From contig NZ_KE952903.1 in the NCBI RefSeq assembly GCF_000466385.1, positions 22,447 to 77,201 on the forward strand: a DNA stretch of 54,755 bases, given 5' to 3'. The DNA is from Aneurinibacillus aneurinilyticus ATCC 12856. Its GTDB lineage: Bacteria > Bacillota > Bacilli > Aneurinibacillales > Aneurinibacillaceae. The notes below the pieces were generated by a model, which was not told the DNA's origin, did not search any database, and saw only the letters and a program-made list of their open reading frames with translations. The translations under genes and the position numbers were made by a program. Below, in pieces: positions 17,877 to 25,632 of the stretch. Within the stretch, counting starts at the first letter, position 1; each line of letters starts with the position of its first letter.

Positions 17877-17952
17877 CAGCCAGGCGAAAGAGGACGGCAA
17901 TTGTCTCCCTCTTCGCGTTTACCCAGATGTTTTGCAGTCCCGCCTGGCTGAG
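17877..17952. repeat. Right copy of the EPS-locus repeat, able to form a long hairpin
   Basis: Bases 17903-17952 are the inverted partner of 1-50 (48 of 50 identical). Locally the element is also self-complementary. CAGCCAGGCG at 17878-17887 can pair with CGCCTGGCTG at 17941-17950, and a CGAAAGAGG-like arm next to it can pair with CCTCTTCG further in. The transcript could therefore fold into a long stem. It sits in the gap inside the EPS operon. I do not recognise it as a known insertion sequence end. Confidence 0.68.
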
Positions 17953-17962
17953 GCAAAAAGCG

Positions 17963-18030
17963 GCCCTCTATGCTTCCGTGTGGGAGACGAACCGACGCCC
18001 TCTACGCTTCTGTGCGGGAGACGAACCGAC
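17963..18030. repeat. Two tandem 34-bp repeat units
   Basis: Units 17963-17996 and 17997-18030 are identical at 31 of 34 positions; both contain GGGAGACGAACCGAC. The first four bases of a third unit (GCCC) follow at 18031. The three differences are all transitions. The units lie beside the inverted-repeat copy and share its GGGAGAC word, so the whole patch may be one repeat family. Confidence 0.75.
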
Positions 18031-18095
18031 GCCCGTTTGGGGCACGGTGTGATAACGACCCACTCTGGATTTTTGACAGGGAAGTGTGGTTGCTA

Positions 18096-18785
18096 TTACT
18101 TTTGATAGTAATAGTAGTCATCGTTTCGCTTCATCTTCTTATTATTCAATACGACGCCGAGTAGACGCGTGTTCGTACTTTCCAGTTGTCGTTTCGCTCT
18201 CTTAGCCATATCGCGGTTCGTTTTACCTGAATTAACCACTAGAATACAGCCGTCCACAAGCCTTGCCAGAATGGTGGAATCTGCTACCGCAAGCGTCGGC
18301 GGTGTATCAAGAATGATCGCTTCAAAGTGCTTATACAGCTCCTCCATCGCCGCTCTCATTTTCTTCGAGCCGAGAAGCTCCGCAGGATTAGGCGGAATAG
18401 GACCCGCAGTCATAACAAACAGGTTCTTAATTCCGGTCTCTTGCACTGTGCTCTCCAGGGGAATCTGCCCTGCCAGATAATTGGTCAATCCGTGACGATT
18501 CGGAAGATGGAACGTCTGATGTCCGGTTGGTTTACGCAGATCTGCATCAATGTACAGCGTATGTTTGCCTGCCTGTGCCATAACAACCGCCAAATTCGCT
18601 GAGGTCGTAGACTTGCCCTCTTCCGGGCCGGTGCTGGTTACTAGAATAGACTTAACCTCTTCATCTATGCCTGCAAACTGAATATTCGTACGAAGGGTTC
18701 GATACGCTTCTGAAACCGGGGATTTCGGGTCCCAATGCGTAATCAGCTTTTCGTATCGTTTGCTTGCTGTTCCAACTGTACTCAT
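18096..18785 (-). CDS. CpsD/YwqD-type bacterial tyrosine kinase
   Basis: This 229-residue BY-kinase has Walker A in GPEEGKSTTSANLA (about 55), Walker A' in LYIDADLRKP (about 78), and a Walker B-like segment IILDTPPTLAVAD. The C-terminal tail ends in a cluster of four tyrosines (DDYYYYQK), the autophosphorylation site typical of the family. It lacks membrane helices and depends on the Wzz-like adaptor encoded just upstream (4-bp overlap) for activation. In turn it would be dephosphorylated by the PHP phosphatase encoded next. It controls EPS polymerisation and possibly the WbpA-like dehydrogenase, a known type of BY-kinase substrate. Confidence 0.93.
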   Translation of the reverse strand: MSTVGTASKRYEKLITHWDPKSPVSEAYRTLRTNIQFAGIDEEVKSILVTSTGPEEGKSTTSANLAVVMAQAGKHTLYIDADLRKPTGHQTFHLPNRHGLTNYLAGQIPLESTVQETGIKNLFVMTAGPIPPNPAELLGSKKMRAAMEELYKHFEAIILDTPPTLAVADSTILARLVDGCILVVNSGKTNRDMAKRAKRQLESTNTRLLGVVLNNKKMKRNDDYYYYQK

Positions 18786-19543
18786 GAGTTTTCACCTGCC
18801 GCCGCTACATGGGTTTGTTTTTCTTCAAGACTATGAACACTCGTTTTTTCATCCGATTCAATCACGGCAATCGAGCCGATAACCGGCACGTTCAAATGAT
18901 GTTCGATATCCTCTTCCGTCTTTAGCGTATTGTCCAAATACTCAAGCAAGAACGTGCATGCAACCGAGAAAATCAGACCAATTACAAAGGCAACCGCCAG
19001 ATTCACGGCTGGCTTCGGCTGTACCGGCGCTTTGATGGCCTCCGCTTTCGCTTGCGTAAGGATCTGTACGTTGTCTACGTTCATAATCGTGACGATCTCT
19101 TGTTGAAAGGTTTGTGCGACAGTATTCGCCAGTTTAGCTGCCCTTTGCTTGTCCGGGTCTTTCGCTTCGATGGAGATGACTTGCGAATCTTTGACCGCCG
19201 AAACATTAATTTGTCCAGTAAGAGCGGAAGTGCGGTTCGGTTCTCCCATTTTCTGCGCCACTTTATCCATTACACGTGGACTTTTCATTACGACGCTATA
19301 TGTTTCAATCAATTGAAGATTGGATTCAATATCATTGCGGGAGATCGTTCCCGGCTTATTCCCTTCCTGTGATTTGTTCACCAACAGTTCCGATTTCGCC
19401 TGATAGACCGGTGTCATAATCAGATACGTAATCCCTGCGCTTGTTGCGACAAAAAACAGCGTAACGAGAACAATCATCCAGAATCGCTTTCGAAGAGTAG
19501 TGACAACTTCTCGTACATTCATTGTTTCCTCTTGTTGTGGCAT
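18782..19543 (-). CDS. Wzz/YveK-type chain-length modulator and kinase adaptor
   Basis: This 253-residue protein has a first membrane helix at about 21-42 (FWMIVLVTLFFVATSAGITYL) and a second near 177-198 (AVNLAVAFVIGLIFSVACTFLLEYLDNT). An extracytoplasmic coiled domain lies between them, and a short cytosolic tail follows. This is the Gram-positive Wzz/CapA arrangement in which the tail activates a separate BY-kinase. It is the first gene of the locus. Two starts are possible: ATG 19543, where GGAGG abuts the codon but AGAGG lies 9 bases off, and ATG 19522, with AAGAGG 5 bases ahead. The first gives a longer cytosolic N-terminus. Confidence 0.9.
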   Translation of the reverse strand: MPQQEETMNVREVVTTLRKRFWMIVLVTLFFVATSAGITYLIMTPVYQAKSELLVNKSQEGNKPGTISRNDIESNLQLIETYSVVMKSPRVMDKVAQKMGEPNRTSALTGQINVSAVKDSQVISIEAKDPDKQRAAKLANTVAQTFQQEIVTIMNVDNVQILTQAKAEAIKAPVQPKPAVNLAVAFVIGLIFSVACTFLLEYLDNTLKTEEDIEHHLNVPVIGSIAVIESDEKTSVHSLEEKQTHVAAAGENS

Positions 19544-19844
19544 CCTCCAATTCCTCTCTTAAGTTTTCTGTTGATGTCCTTCACGTACACCACTATATAC
19601 CAAGGTACAAAAATGAAAAATGATACAAAGATTGTATTTTGCTTTGCTTTATTTGGTCATTTCATACCAACTGATAATTCTAAATATTCTATCTACGGTT
19701 CGTATTTTTGCTTTTTTAATAACATTTCGTTGTTTTTATGTGATCATTTTGTTAAAAAAATATGAAACCACTTCTCATTCATATTGACAAAAAAAGCCTA
19801 TTTTTCCCTGTATGGCAATACTTCAAACCTTTTTTCAATCAAAA

Positions 19845-19876
19845 AACAAAAAAGCCGGCATTATAATTCCGACTTT
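19845..19876 (-). terminator. Possible second terminator after the aminotransferase gene
   Basis: Read leftward, AAAGTCGG and CCGGCTTT flank a 10-base loop (one mismatch), followed by TTTTGTTTTTT. It is weaker than the terminator at 19999-20030 and could be a back-up. Confidence 0.4.
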
Positions 19877-19998
19877 CTTCCTTGACAATAAAAATTTTAT
19901 GAGTTTTCGCCCAGATAATTAGGGGGAGAAATAGCGAAAAAAAGTAGAGTTTTTTCATGATTTTCCGGTTTTTTTATCATTTCTTGTCTTTTTAAAGC

Positions 19999-20030
19999 AA
20001 AAAAAGAGAGGCATTGTTTGCCTCTCTTCT
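19999..20030 (-). terminator. Terminator of the alaR-alaT unit
   Basis: A 10-bp perfect stem (20004-20013 with 20019-20028, core GAGAGGCA/TGCCTCTC) with a 5-base loop is followed on the minus strand by a run of T. It lies about 70 bp beyond the aminotransferase stop. It insulates the EPS locus from the genes upstream. Confidence 0.85.
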
Positions 20031-20101
20031 TTAAAATACGGGGAACGAAGTAGGAGTTGAAAAATTCTTAAATAAGCACCGAGGCGCCCTTTCAAACTGC
20101 C

Positions 20102-21280
20102 TTATTTTTGCGCCCGCAAAAACGAATCCATACGGTCAATAGCGATCTCCAGATTTTCCAATGAAGTAGCATAGGAACAGCGGATGTGCTGCGCTCCTCC
20201 GTCACCGAATACATGTCCAGGAACAACCGCTACCTTCTGTTCAAGAATCAGCTTCTCAGCGAATTCTTCCGCCGGCATACCTGTTGAAGCAATGGAAGGA
20301 AATGCATAAAACGCGCCTTCCGGTTTATGGCAGGACAAACCGATTTGCTCAAATGATTTCACTACATAATTACGACGCTGACGGTAGCTTTCGATCATTC
20401 GCTCTTTTGCTTCCATACCGTGACGGAGCGATTCCAGAGCCGCTATCTGCCCCATAATCGGAGCACAGAGCATCGTATACTGATGAATCTTCACCATAGC
20501 TTGAATGATATCTTCCGGTCCGGTTGCATAGCCAATACGCCAGCCCGTCATAGCAAACGCCTTCGAAAAACCTGACAGCAGAATCGTACGTTCTTTCATA
20601 CCCGGAAGTGAAGCAAGGCTCGTATGATTCGTGTCATACGTCAACTCCGCATAAATCTCATCAGAAATAACAACTAAATCGTGTCGGGCAAAAACTGCTG
20701 CGAGTGCGGCCAGTTCTTCCCTGGTCATAATAGAGCCTGTCGGATTATTCGGAAAGCAGAAAATAATCGCTTTCGTCCGATCCGTAATCTTCGCCTCAAC
20801 CTGTTCCGGTGTCAGCTTGAACTGCTGCTCGAGCGTAGTCTGTACCGCAACCGGAACACCTCCCGCCAGGCGGACAACCGGGTCATATGATACGTAGCAC
20901 GGCTCTACCACGAGTACCTCATCACCAGGATCGAGAATTGCGCGCAGCGCCAGGTCAATTCCTTCACTGGCCCCTACTGTCACGACTACTTCCTTATCCG
21001 GCTCATAGGAGATTTGGAACGAAGAATCGAGATATTTACAGATTTCCTCTCGCAATTCGTACAGGCCACTATTGGATGTATATGCTGTATAACCGCGTTC
21101 AAGCGATGAGATTGCGGCTTCACGCGTATTCCACGGTGTGACAAAATCCGGTTCCCCTACCCCAAGAGAAATGACACCCTCCATGGATGATGCCAATTCA
21201 AAAAAGCGGCGAATGCCGGACGGTGGAATGGATTGAATCGTACGAGACAGGCGGCTGTTGGCAACTTTGGATATACTCAT
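20102..21280 (-). CDS. alaT: Class I/II PLP aminotransferase (AlaT/YugH-like)
   Basis: This 392-residue fold-type I aminotransferase has the PLP-lysine motif SGFSKAFAMTGWRIGY (about 232-247), FCFPNNPTGSIMTREEL (about 166), and the conserved GVGEPDFVTP near 40. It is encoded together with a Lrp-type regulator, with a 4-bp overlap. This matches the B. subtilis yugG-yugH pair, now known as alaR-alaT, in which the enzyme makes alanine from pyruvate and glutamate. The substrate cannot be proven from sequence, since aspartate and aromatic transaminases of the same subgroup look alike. The context makes alanine the first choice. Confidence 0.82.
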   Translation of the reverse strand: MSISKVANSRLSRTIQSIPPSGIRRFFELASSMEGVISLGVGEPDFVTPWNTREAAISSLERGYTAYTSNSGLYELREEICKYLDSSFQISYEPDKEVVVTVGASEGIDLALRAILDPGDEVLVVEPCYVSYDPVVRLAGGVPVAVQTTLEQQFKLTPEQVEAKITDRTKAIIFCFPNNPTGSIMTREELAALAAVFARHDLVVISDEIYAELTYDTNHTSLASLPGMKERTILLSGFSKAFAMTGWRIGYATGPEDIIQAMVKIHQYTMLCAPIMGQIAALESLRHGMEAKERMIESYRQRRNYVVKSFEQIGLSCHKPEGAFYAFPSIASTGMPAEEFAEKLILEQKVAVVPGHVFGDGGAQHIRCSYATSLENLEIAIDRMDSFLRAQK

Positions 21281-21780
21281 GGCGTAACAACCATCCTTTT
21301 ATCGTCTTCTGGCTGTTCTAAAATAACACCGTCATGTTTATATTTCTTAAGGATAAAATGCGTGGTCGTCGAAATGACGGAATCAAGCGCAGACAATTTT
21401 TCAGATACGAATTGAGCAACCTGACGCATCGTTTTTCCTTCGATAACGACAGATAAGTCGTATGCACCTGACATGAGATAAACGGACTGCACTTCAGGAA
21501 AGCGATAGATGCGCTCGGCCACATCATCAAAACCTACTTCACGCTTCGGTGTCACCTTTACATCAATCATTGCTGTGACGAGGTCATTAGCGTGCACTTT
21601 CTCCCAGTTAACAATCGCGGGATATTTAATAATTGTTTTTTCGCTTTCCAGTTTAGCGATTGTTTCTTTGACGTCTTCTACCGTAGTATCCAGCATTGTT
21701 GCAATTGTCTCTGCGGAGCGTCGGCTGTTCTCCTCCAGGATATGCAGCAGCTCCCACTGTTTATCTCTCTCCACTCTCAT
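21277..21780 (-). CDS. alaR: Lrp/AsnC-family transcriptional regulator (AlaR/YugG-like)
   Basis: The 167-residue protein has an N-terminal winged helix (LHILEENSRRSAETIATMLDTTVEDVKETIAKLE). The C-terminal ligand-binding domain follows, with VYLMSGAYDLSVVIEG and VISTTTHFILKKYKHDG. It overlaps the aminotransferase gene by 4 bp, so the regulator and its likely target are one operon. In B. subtilis the homologue controls alanine synthesis. By family, it probably binds as octamers or tetramers with an amino acid as signal. Confidence 0.82.
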   Translation of the reverse strand: MRVERDKQWELLHILEENSRRSAETIATMLDTTVEDVKETIAKLESEKTIIKYPAIVNWEKVHANDLVTAMIDVKVTPKREVGFDDVAERIYRFPEVQSVYLMSGAYDLSVVIEGKTMRQVAQFVSEKLSALDSVISTTTHFILKKYKHDGVILEQPEDDKRMVVTP

Positions 21781-21828
21781 CGATCCTTTCTGTTTTCATC
21801 TGTAGCCACAAAAAAGTAATGCCTTTCT

Positions 21829-21834
21829 ATTATA
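21829..21834 (-). promoter_or_regulatory. Candidate -10 box for the alaR-alaT unit
   Basis: A perfect TATAAT lies 49 bases upstream of the regulator's ATG on the minus strand. The -35 region at 16-18 bp is poor, as expected for a promoter that needs an activator such as the Lrp-type protein itself. Confidence 0.4.
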
Positions 21835-21844
21835 CATCCAAACA

Positions 21845-21910
21845 TAAAACAAATAAGAGGCAAGAGACATGGGATTAGATGTAAAATCGAATCGCCTGCC
21901 ATCTTGCCTC
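21845..21910 (-). terminator. Probable terminator of the flhO-flhP unit
   Basis: A perfect 9-bp inverted repeat (21857-21865 with 21902-21910, GAGGCAAGA/TCTTGCCTC) has a 36-base loop and, reading leftward, the tail TTATTTGTTTT. The loop is long, so efficiency may be modest. Confidence 0.55.
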
Positions 21911-21941
21911 GATGTTTTATTGCATAAGAAAACATACTCTT

Positions 21942-22208
21942 TTACCCAAAAACGAGATCATACATATGTTTCCACGTATTTAAATCAAAAACATCGACGG
22001 CTGAGCCGTTCCCTATAATACTGTAGCCGGTAATAAGTCCTGCCAGCAGGGCGATGACAAGAAGAAAAGGCACAAGCATGATTTTTAAAAGCAGCGGCAT
22101 ACCTGCTCTCCGCTTTGCTTTCTTTCTGGCCGCCTTCTTCCTGGGTGCTTCTTGCGCGGCTGCAGCAGATGATGCAGCCCTATAAGATGTTTTTTGCTGT
22201 TCTGACAT
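21942..22208 (-). CDS. Small basic membrane protein, EpuA-like family
   Basis: This 88-residue protein has a low-complexity N-terminus rich in Ala, Lys and Arg (about 10-36), one membrane helix (MLVPFLLVIALLAGLITGYSI, about 44-64) and a short outer tail. Size and layout match the EpuA family, often auto-annotated as an RNA polymerase beta subunit, which it is not. It follows flhP by 4 bp, a frequent arrangement in Bacillales. Function is unknown. Confidence 0.7.
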   Translation of the reverse strand: MSEQQKTSYRAASSAAAAQEAPRKKAARKKAKRRAGMPLLLKIMLVPFLLVIALLAGLITGYSIIGNGSAVDVFDLNTWKHMYDLVFG

Positions 22209-22212
22209 TCTA

Positions 22213-23061
22213 TCAACCTCTAAAAATTCGATTGGTAATGTCCATCATCTGATCGTTGTAAGATAGTGCCCGCGCGTTGAACTGAAGCGCACGTTGTGCT
22301 TCAATAAGACTCGCCATCTCTTTGCGCAGATCGACATTGGACATCTCTAGTGCACCCTGGTGCACGGCTACTCCCTCCGGCATCGCCGTGCCATCCGCAT
22401 TGCTTAGCTGCGCATGCTGATTTAGCGGTAGTCCAGGCGAAAGCTGGTAATAATTTTCCCCTGCATGATTTAGGATATTCGGATTCTGGATACTATATAC
22501 GCCGATGCGTGGCCCTGTTTGTTCCACATCACCAAGTCGATACGTAACTTGTCCGTCCAATCTGACTTTGAAGTCGGTCGCTCCGGCCGGAATGGAAATC
22601 GGTTTAGGGTTGGCGCTATTGTCCATCACCGGGTCTCCCGATTCTGTGACAAGCGCCTGTCTGCCATTTACAGGCATCAGCTTGAAGTTCCCATTTCTCG
22701 TAAATAACACGACCTGCTCTCCGCTATCAGTTGTACGCTGTACGCGGAAAAATGATTCTTCACCTTTAAGGTACAGATCGGTCGGCTCATCGGTCGTCTT
22801 AATTGACCCTTGCTCGAAATTCGTCTGAACTACTGCTTCCTTTGCACCAAAGCCCGGACGTGTGCCAAATGGTGTAATCCGGTTCGGCTCCTGTGCGGCA
22901 TATGGCTGATTGTTCAAATTCCGGATTAAAAGGGAGGCAAAGGCTGTATCCTGGCTCTTATACCCTACTGTATCGGAGTTGGCCATATTATTCGCAATCG
23001 TATCTACACGCTGCTGCATAGCTCGCATACCAGCCGAAGCATTAATCATTGAATGATTCAT
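22213..23061 (-). CDS. flhP: Flagellar hook-basal body protein FlhP
   Basis: This 282-residue protein belongs to the FlgF/FlgG rod family. The N-terminus has MRAMQQRVDTIANNMANSDTVGYKSQDTAF, the rod-protein ANNxANxxTxGYK signature. The C-terminus has the matching coiled segment VDLRKEMASLIEAQRALQFNARALSYND. These ends form the coiled coil that packs the axial structure. The gene pairs with flhO next to mbl, as in B. subtilis. Rod-type proteins leave the cell by the flagellar type III route without a signal peptide. Confidence 0.9.
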   Translation of the reverse strand: MNHSMINASAGMRAMQQRVDTIANNMANSDTVGYKSQDTAFASLLIRNLNNQPYAAQEPNRITPFGTRPGFGAKEAVVQTNFEQGSIKTTDEPTDLYLKGEESFFRVQRTTDSGEQVVLFTRNGNFKLMPVNGRQALVTESGDPVMDNSANPKPISIPAGATDFKVRLDGQVTYRLGDVEQTGPRIGVYSIQNPNILNHAGENYYQLSPGLPLNQHAQLSNADGTAMPEGVAVHQGALEMSNVDLRKEMASLIEAQRALQFNARALSYNDQMMDITNRIFRG

Positions 23062-23077
23062 ACCTTACACCTACCCG

Positions 23078-23971
23078 TTAAATTTTACCCACTTCGTTCA
23101 ACTTCTGAAGTGTCATATCATATGCCTGCAGCACCCGTTGGTTCGACTCATAGCTTCGTAGTACGGTCATCAGGTCGATCATCGTCCGGCCCGCATCTAC
23201 ATTGGAGCGTTCCACATATCCTTGCTTAACCACAATGGAAGAATCGATCATCGGATTGTATAGAGTCGGTGCACCGTTACCGGAATATCGAAAAGCGGTG
23301 TCGGCTTCTTTTACCAGATTGGCAGCCGGATTATTCACACGATATATTCCCAGCTGTACAGGTGCTGCATTCGGATTGCCCGGTGCAATCAATTGACCTC
23401 CGGGTGTCAGTTGTAGATTGCTTTTATTTAACGGCGCGTCACCGAGAAGCGCACGCAAATTAATCGGTCGATTATTTATATCCAATACAGGATAGCCTTC
23501 AATGGTCGTCAGCTGTCCCTGGGCATTCATTGACCAGTTCCCGCTGCGTGTGTAATATGTCTGAAGTTCTCCATTCTCCCCAGGCTTATGAATTGCGAAA
23601 AACATCCGCGGCTGCACTTGTTTTCCGTCCACTTCTACAGTCGGCAGTCCTTCATCGACCAACGCAACGTCAAGGACCTTGCCAGTCTCGGTTATATCGC
23701 CCTGTATGAAGTTCGGAACCAATTCCTGATTGTACACCCCATGGGAGATGCGTCCAACCACTTGCTTTGGCCCCGGAAGTGCCGGCAGCCCGGCCACTCC
23801 ACTGTTCGTATCGCGGATACGTTCGAGGAGAAGCTCGGGAAATGTGCGAAATGTCGAATTATCAGATTTGTAGCCCGGCGTATTTACGTTCGCCAGGTTA
23901 TTCGTCAATGCGTCCTGCCGCGCCTGATTGGCAATCATACCGGAAGCGGCGGCGTCTAATCCTCGCAGCAT
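23078..23971 (-). CDS. flhO: Flagellar hook-basal body protein FlhO
   Basis: This 297-residue FlgF/FlgG-type rod protein starts MLRGLDAAASGMIANQARQDALTNNLANVNTPGYKSDN and ends with TMIDLMTVLRSYESNQRVLQAYDMTLQKLNEVGKI, the paired terminal helices of the family. It lies 16 bp upstream of flhP. The two are probably the distal rod proteins. No other flagellar genes are in the window; the pair is usually separate from the main fla/che operon in Bacillales. Confidence 0.9.
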   Translation of the reverse strand: MLRGLDAAASGMIANQARQDALTNNLANVNTPGYKSDNSTFRTFPELLLERIRDTNSGVAGLPALPGPKQVVGRISHGVYNQELVPNFIQGDITETGKVLDVALVDEGLPTVEVDGKQVQPRMFFAIHKPGENGELQTYYTRSGNWSMNAQGQLTTIEGYPVLDINNRPINLRALLGDAPLNKSNLQLTPGGQLIAPGNPNAAPVQLGIYRVNNPAANLVKEADTAFRYSGNGAPTLYNPMIDSSIVVKQGYVERSNVDAGRTMIDLMTVLRSYESNQRVLQAYDMTLQKLNEVGKI

Positions 23972-24110
23972 CTTTTTTCACCTTACTTTCTTATAAAACG
24001 ACGTTAATGTCATATACGTCACTGATAGCTTGCATAGCGGGCAAAAAAACAGAATAAGCACTTCTTTTCACTATAGCAACATCATACCAGAAAAAGTATG
24101 AGTATACATA

Positions 24111-25136
24111 CTACGAAAATATCTTTTTGCGGCCTTTTTGTCCGGAATGCTGCGGGGACTTGTCCAAATTCTCCAGCATAATACCGGTTCCTATCGCCAC
24201 GCATGCCATAGGGTTGTCTGCAATCATAACAGGCACCTTTAACTCTTCTGCAAGCAGGCGATCAAGCCCGTGTAATAGCGCCCCTCCGCCCGTCAGCATA
24301 ACACCGTGATCGATAATATCAGCGGACAATTCAGGCGGCGTACGCTCCAGTACATTCTTCGAGGCAATTACAATGGCTTGTGCTACTTCTTGTAGCGCTT
24401 CACATATTTCAGCAGATGTTACATTAAGTGTCTGTGGAAGCCCAGTGACCATGTCGCGGCCGCGAATATCGATTTCATCCTTGCGCGATCCAGGGAAAAC
24501 GGTACCGATTTGAATCTTGATATCTTCAGCGGTCCGTTCGCCGATGAGGAGCTTGTATTTGTCTTTAATATACTTCATAATTGCAACGTCACACTTGTCC
24601 CCTGCCATCTTAATAGAAGAGGCGGTGACGATGTCTCCCATAGAGAGCACGGCTACATCGGTTGTTCCACCGCCCATATCGACCACCATATTGCCGTACG
24701 GCTGGAAAATATCCATTCCGGCGCCTACAGCGGCCACTTTTGGTTCTTCTTCAAGGAACACTTCTCGCGCTCCGCATCGCTGTGCCGCTTCCCGAATCGC
24801 CTTCTGCTCAACAGATGTAATGTTAGTTGGGGTGCAAATCAAAATGCGCGGCCGCGCCATGAACCCTTTCACGCCTATCTTCTTCACAAAGTGGTTAAGC
24901 ATTGCTTCCGTAATATCAAAGTCTGCAATTACTCCTTCTCGCAGCGGACGAATAGCAACAATGTTGCCCGGTGTCCGACCGACCATCCGACGCGCCTCTT
25001 CTCCAACAGCCAATACTCGCTTTGTCATGCTATCAATCGCTACGACCGATGGTTCATCAAGCACAACACCGCTGCCTTTCACATAGATAACGACGTTGGC
25101 CGTGCCCAAATCTATTCCGATATCTTTGCCCAACAT
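24111..25136 (-). CDS. mbl: MreB-like actin homologue Mbl
   Basis: This 341-residue bacterial actin has phosphate-1 motif DIGIDLGTANVVIYVKG (about 5-21), the MVVDMGGGTTDVAVLSMG segment (about 150-167), and VMLTGGGALLHGLDRLL near the end. It polymerises along the membrane and guides the side-wall elongation machinery. Its neighbours spoIIID and flhO/flhP are those of B. subtilis mbl, which separates it from mreB (usually with mreC/mreD) and mreBH. A GGGAGG site precedes the ATG. Confidence 0.93.
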   Translation of the reverse strand: MLGKDIGIDLGTANVVIYVKGSGVVLDEPSVVAIDSMTKRVLAVGEEARRMVGRTPGNIVAIRPLREGVIADFDITEAMLNHFVKKIGVKGFMARPRILICTPTNITSVEQKAIREAAQRCGAREVFLEEEPKVAAVGAGMDIFQPYGNMVVDMGGGTTDVAVLSMGDIVTASSIKMAGDKCDVAIMKYIKDKYKLLIGERTAEDIKIQIGTVFPGSRKDEIDIRGRDMVTGLPQTLNVTSAEICEALQEVAQAIVIASKNVLERTPPELSADIIDHGVMLTGGGALLHGLDRLLAEELKVPVMIADNPMACVAIGTGIMLENLDKSPQHSGQKGRKKIFS

Positions 25137-25214
25137 GTGAGAGCCTCCCTGTAACTGTTATATCATCAGAATATTGTACTACGCATATTGTCCTGTAACA
25201 AGGAGAATTTTTAC

Positions 25215-25502
25215 CTAGGCAAGCTCTTCGGCTTCCTCCTTTCGGTATGATTTGCTTTTGCGCTTGTACTTGATCTTCGTTGCTTCCCCTCCCCGAAGAT
25301 GGCGGACAGACTTGTGATATTCAAGGATTTCTTTGACTTCATTCGCAAGTTCCGGATTAATTTCGGGGAGCCGTTCTGTCAAATCTTTGTGCACCGTACT
25401 TTTCGACACGCCAAACTCTTTGGCAATCTTGCGAACGGTATTCCGGGTTTCCACAATATAGTGACCGATTTTCATCGTTCGCTCCTTGATGTAATCGTGC
25501 AC
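25215..25502 (-). CDS. spoIIID: Sporulation transcription factor SpoIIID
   Basis: This 95-residue DNA-binding protein starts MHDYIKERTMKIGHYIVETRN and has the helix-turn-helix VRKIAKEFGVSKSTVHKDLTERLPEI, followed by the basic C-terminal region that contacts the minor groove. It is almost collinear with the B. subtilis protein except for the tail. It acts in the mother cell after SigE, activating and repressing many genes and helping switch to SigK. The start is GTG at 25502 with a GGAGGCGAG site. A SigE-like promoter precedes it. Confidence 0.95.
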   Translation of the reverse strand: MHDYIKERTMKIGHYIVETRNTVRKIAKEFGVSKSTVHKDLTERLPEINPELANEVKEILEYHKSVRHLRGGEATKIKYKRKSKSYRKEEAEELA

Positions 25503-25542
25503 GCCTCTCGCCTCCTAAGCTAATTGGTCATTGGTCTGATAC

Positions 25543-25571
25543 ATTATATTGGGGCAAGGGCTTATATATGC
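25543..25571 (-). promoter_or_regulatory. SigE-like promoter of spoIIID
   Basis: On the minus strand GCATATA (25571-25565) and AATATAAT (25550-25543) are 14 bp apart. This fits the SigE consensus (KCATATT, 14 bp, CATACAAT) with three mismatches overall. It ends 41 bp before the start codon. SigE control of spoIIID is known in B. subtilis. Confidence 0.5.
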
Positions 25572-25572
25572 G

Positions 25573-25609
25573 AAAAAAGGCTGATAGCATGTACTATTCA
25601 GCCTTTTTT
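25573..25609 (-). terminator. Terminator of spoIIQ
   Basis: A perfect 12-bp stem (25573-25584 with 25598-25609, AAAAAAGGCTGA/TCAGCCTTTTTT) with a 13-base loop and a T-run lies 24 bp beyond the spoIIQ stop. It ends just upstream of the spoIIID promoter. Confidence 0.88.
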
Positions 25610-25632
25610 CTTCATTTTCTCGTATTTTCTTT

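Larger units (their letters stand above)
17772..18095. other. 324-bp intergenic gap between kinase and phosphatase genes
   Basis: No gene is supported here. The gap is unusually GC-rich and holds repeats: the long inverted-repeat copy (17877-17952), two tandem 34-bp units (17963-18030), and a further GTCTCCC word near 17852. The word GGGAGACGAA or its complement occurs about four times, with one slightly diverged copy. Bases 17772-17830 are ordinary leader sequence for the phosphatase gene. Confidence 0.7.
19544..20101. other. 558-bp AT-rich intergenic region upstream of the EPS locus
   Basis: No gene is supported. The right end carries a strong terminator for alaT-like transcription (19999-20030), and a second imperfect terminator-like hairpin is at about 19852-19876. 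The rest is AT-rich and should contain the EPS promoter reading left. I see TAGAAT-like and TATAGT-like -10 boxes but no convincing -35 at 16-18 bp, so the promoter may need an activator or an alternative sigma factor. Confidence 0.6.

Noticed and set aside
17963-18030. GGTTCG in the repeat units, like a tRNA T-arm
   Set aside because: No acceptor, D-arm or anticodon stem can be drawn around it; the units are 34 bp tandem repeats.
19532-19765. 77-codon plus-strand frame at the start of the 558-bp AT-rich gap
   Set aside because: It begins inside the Wzz-like gene, has no ribosome site, and its hydrophobic content simply follows from high AT.
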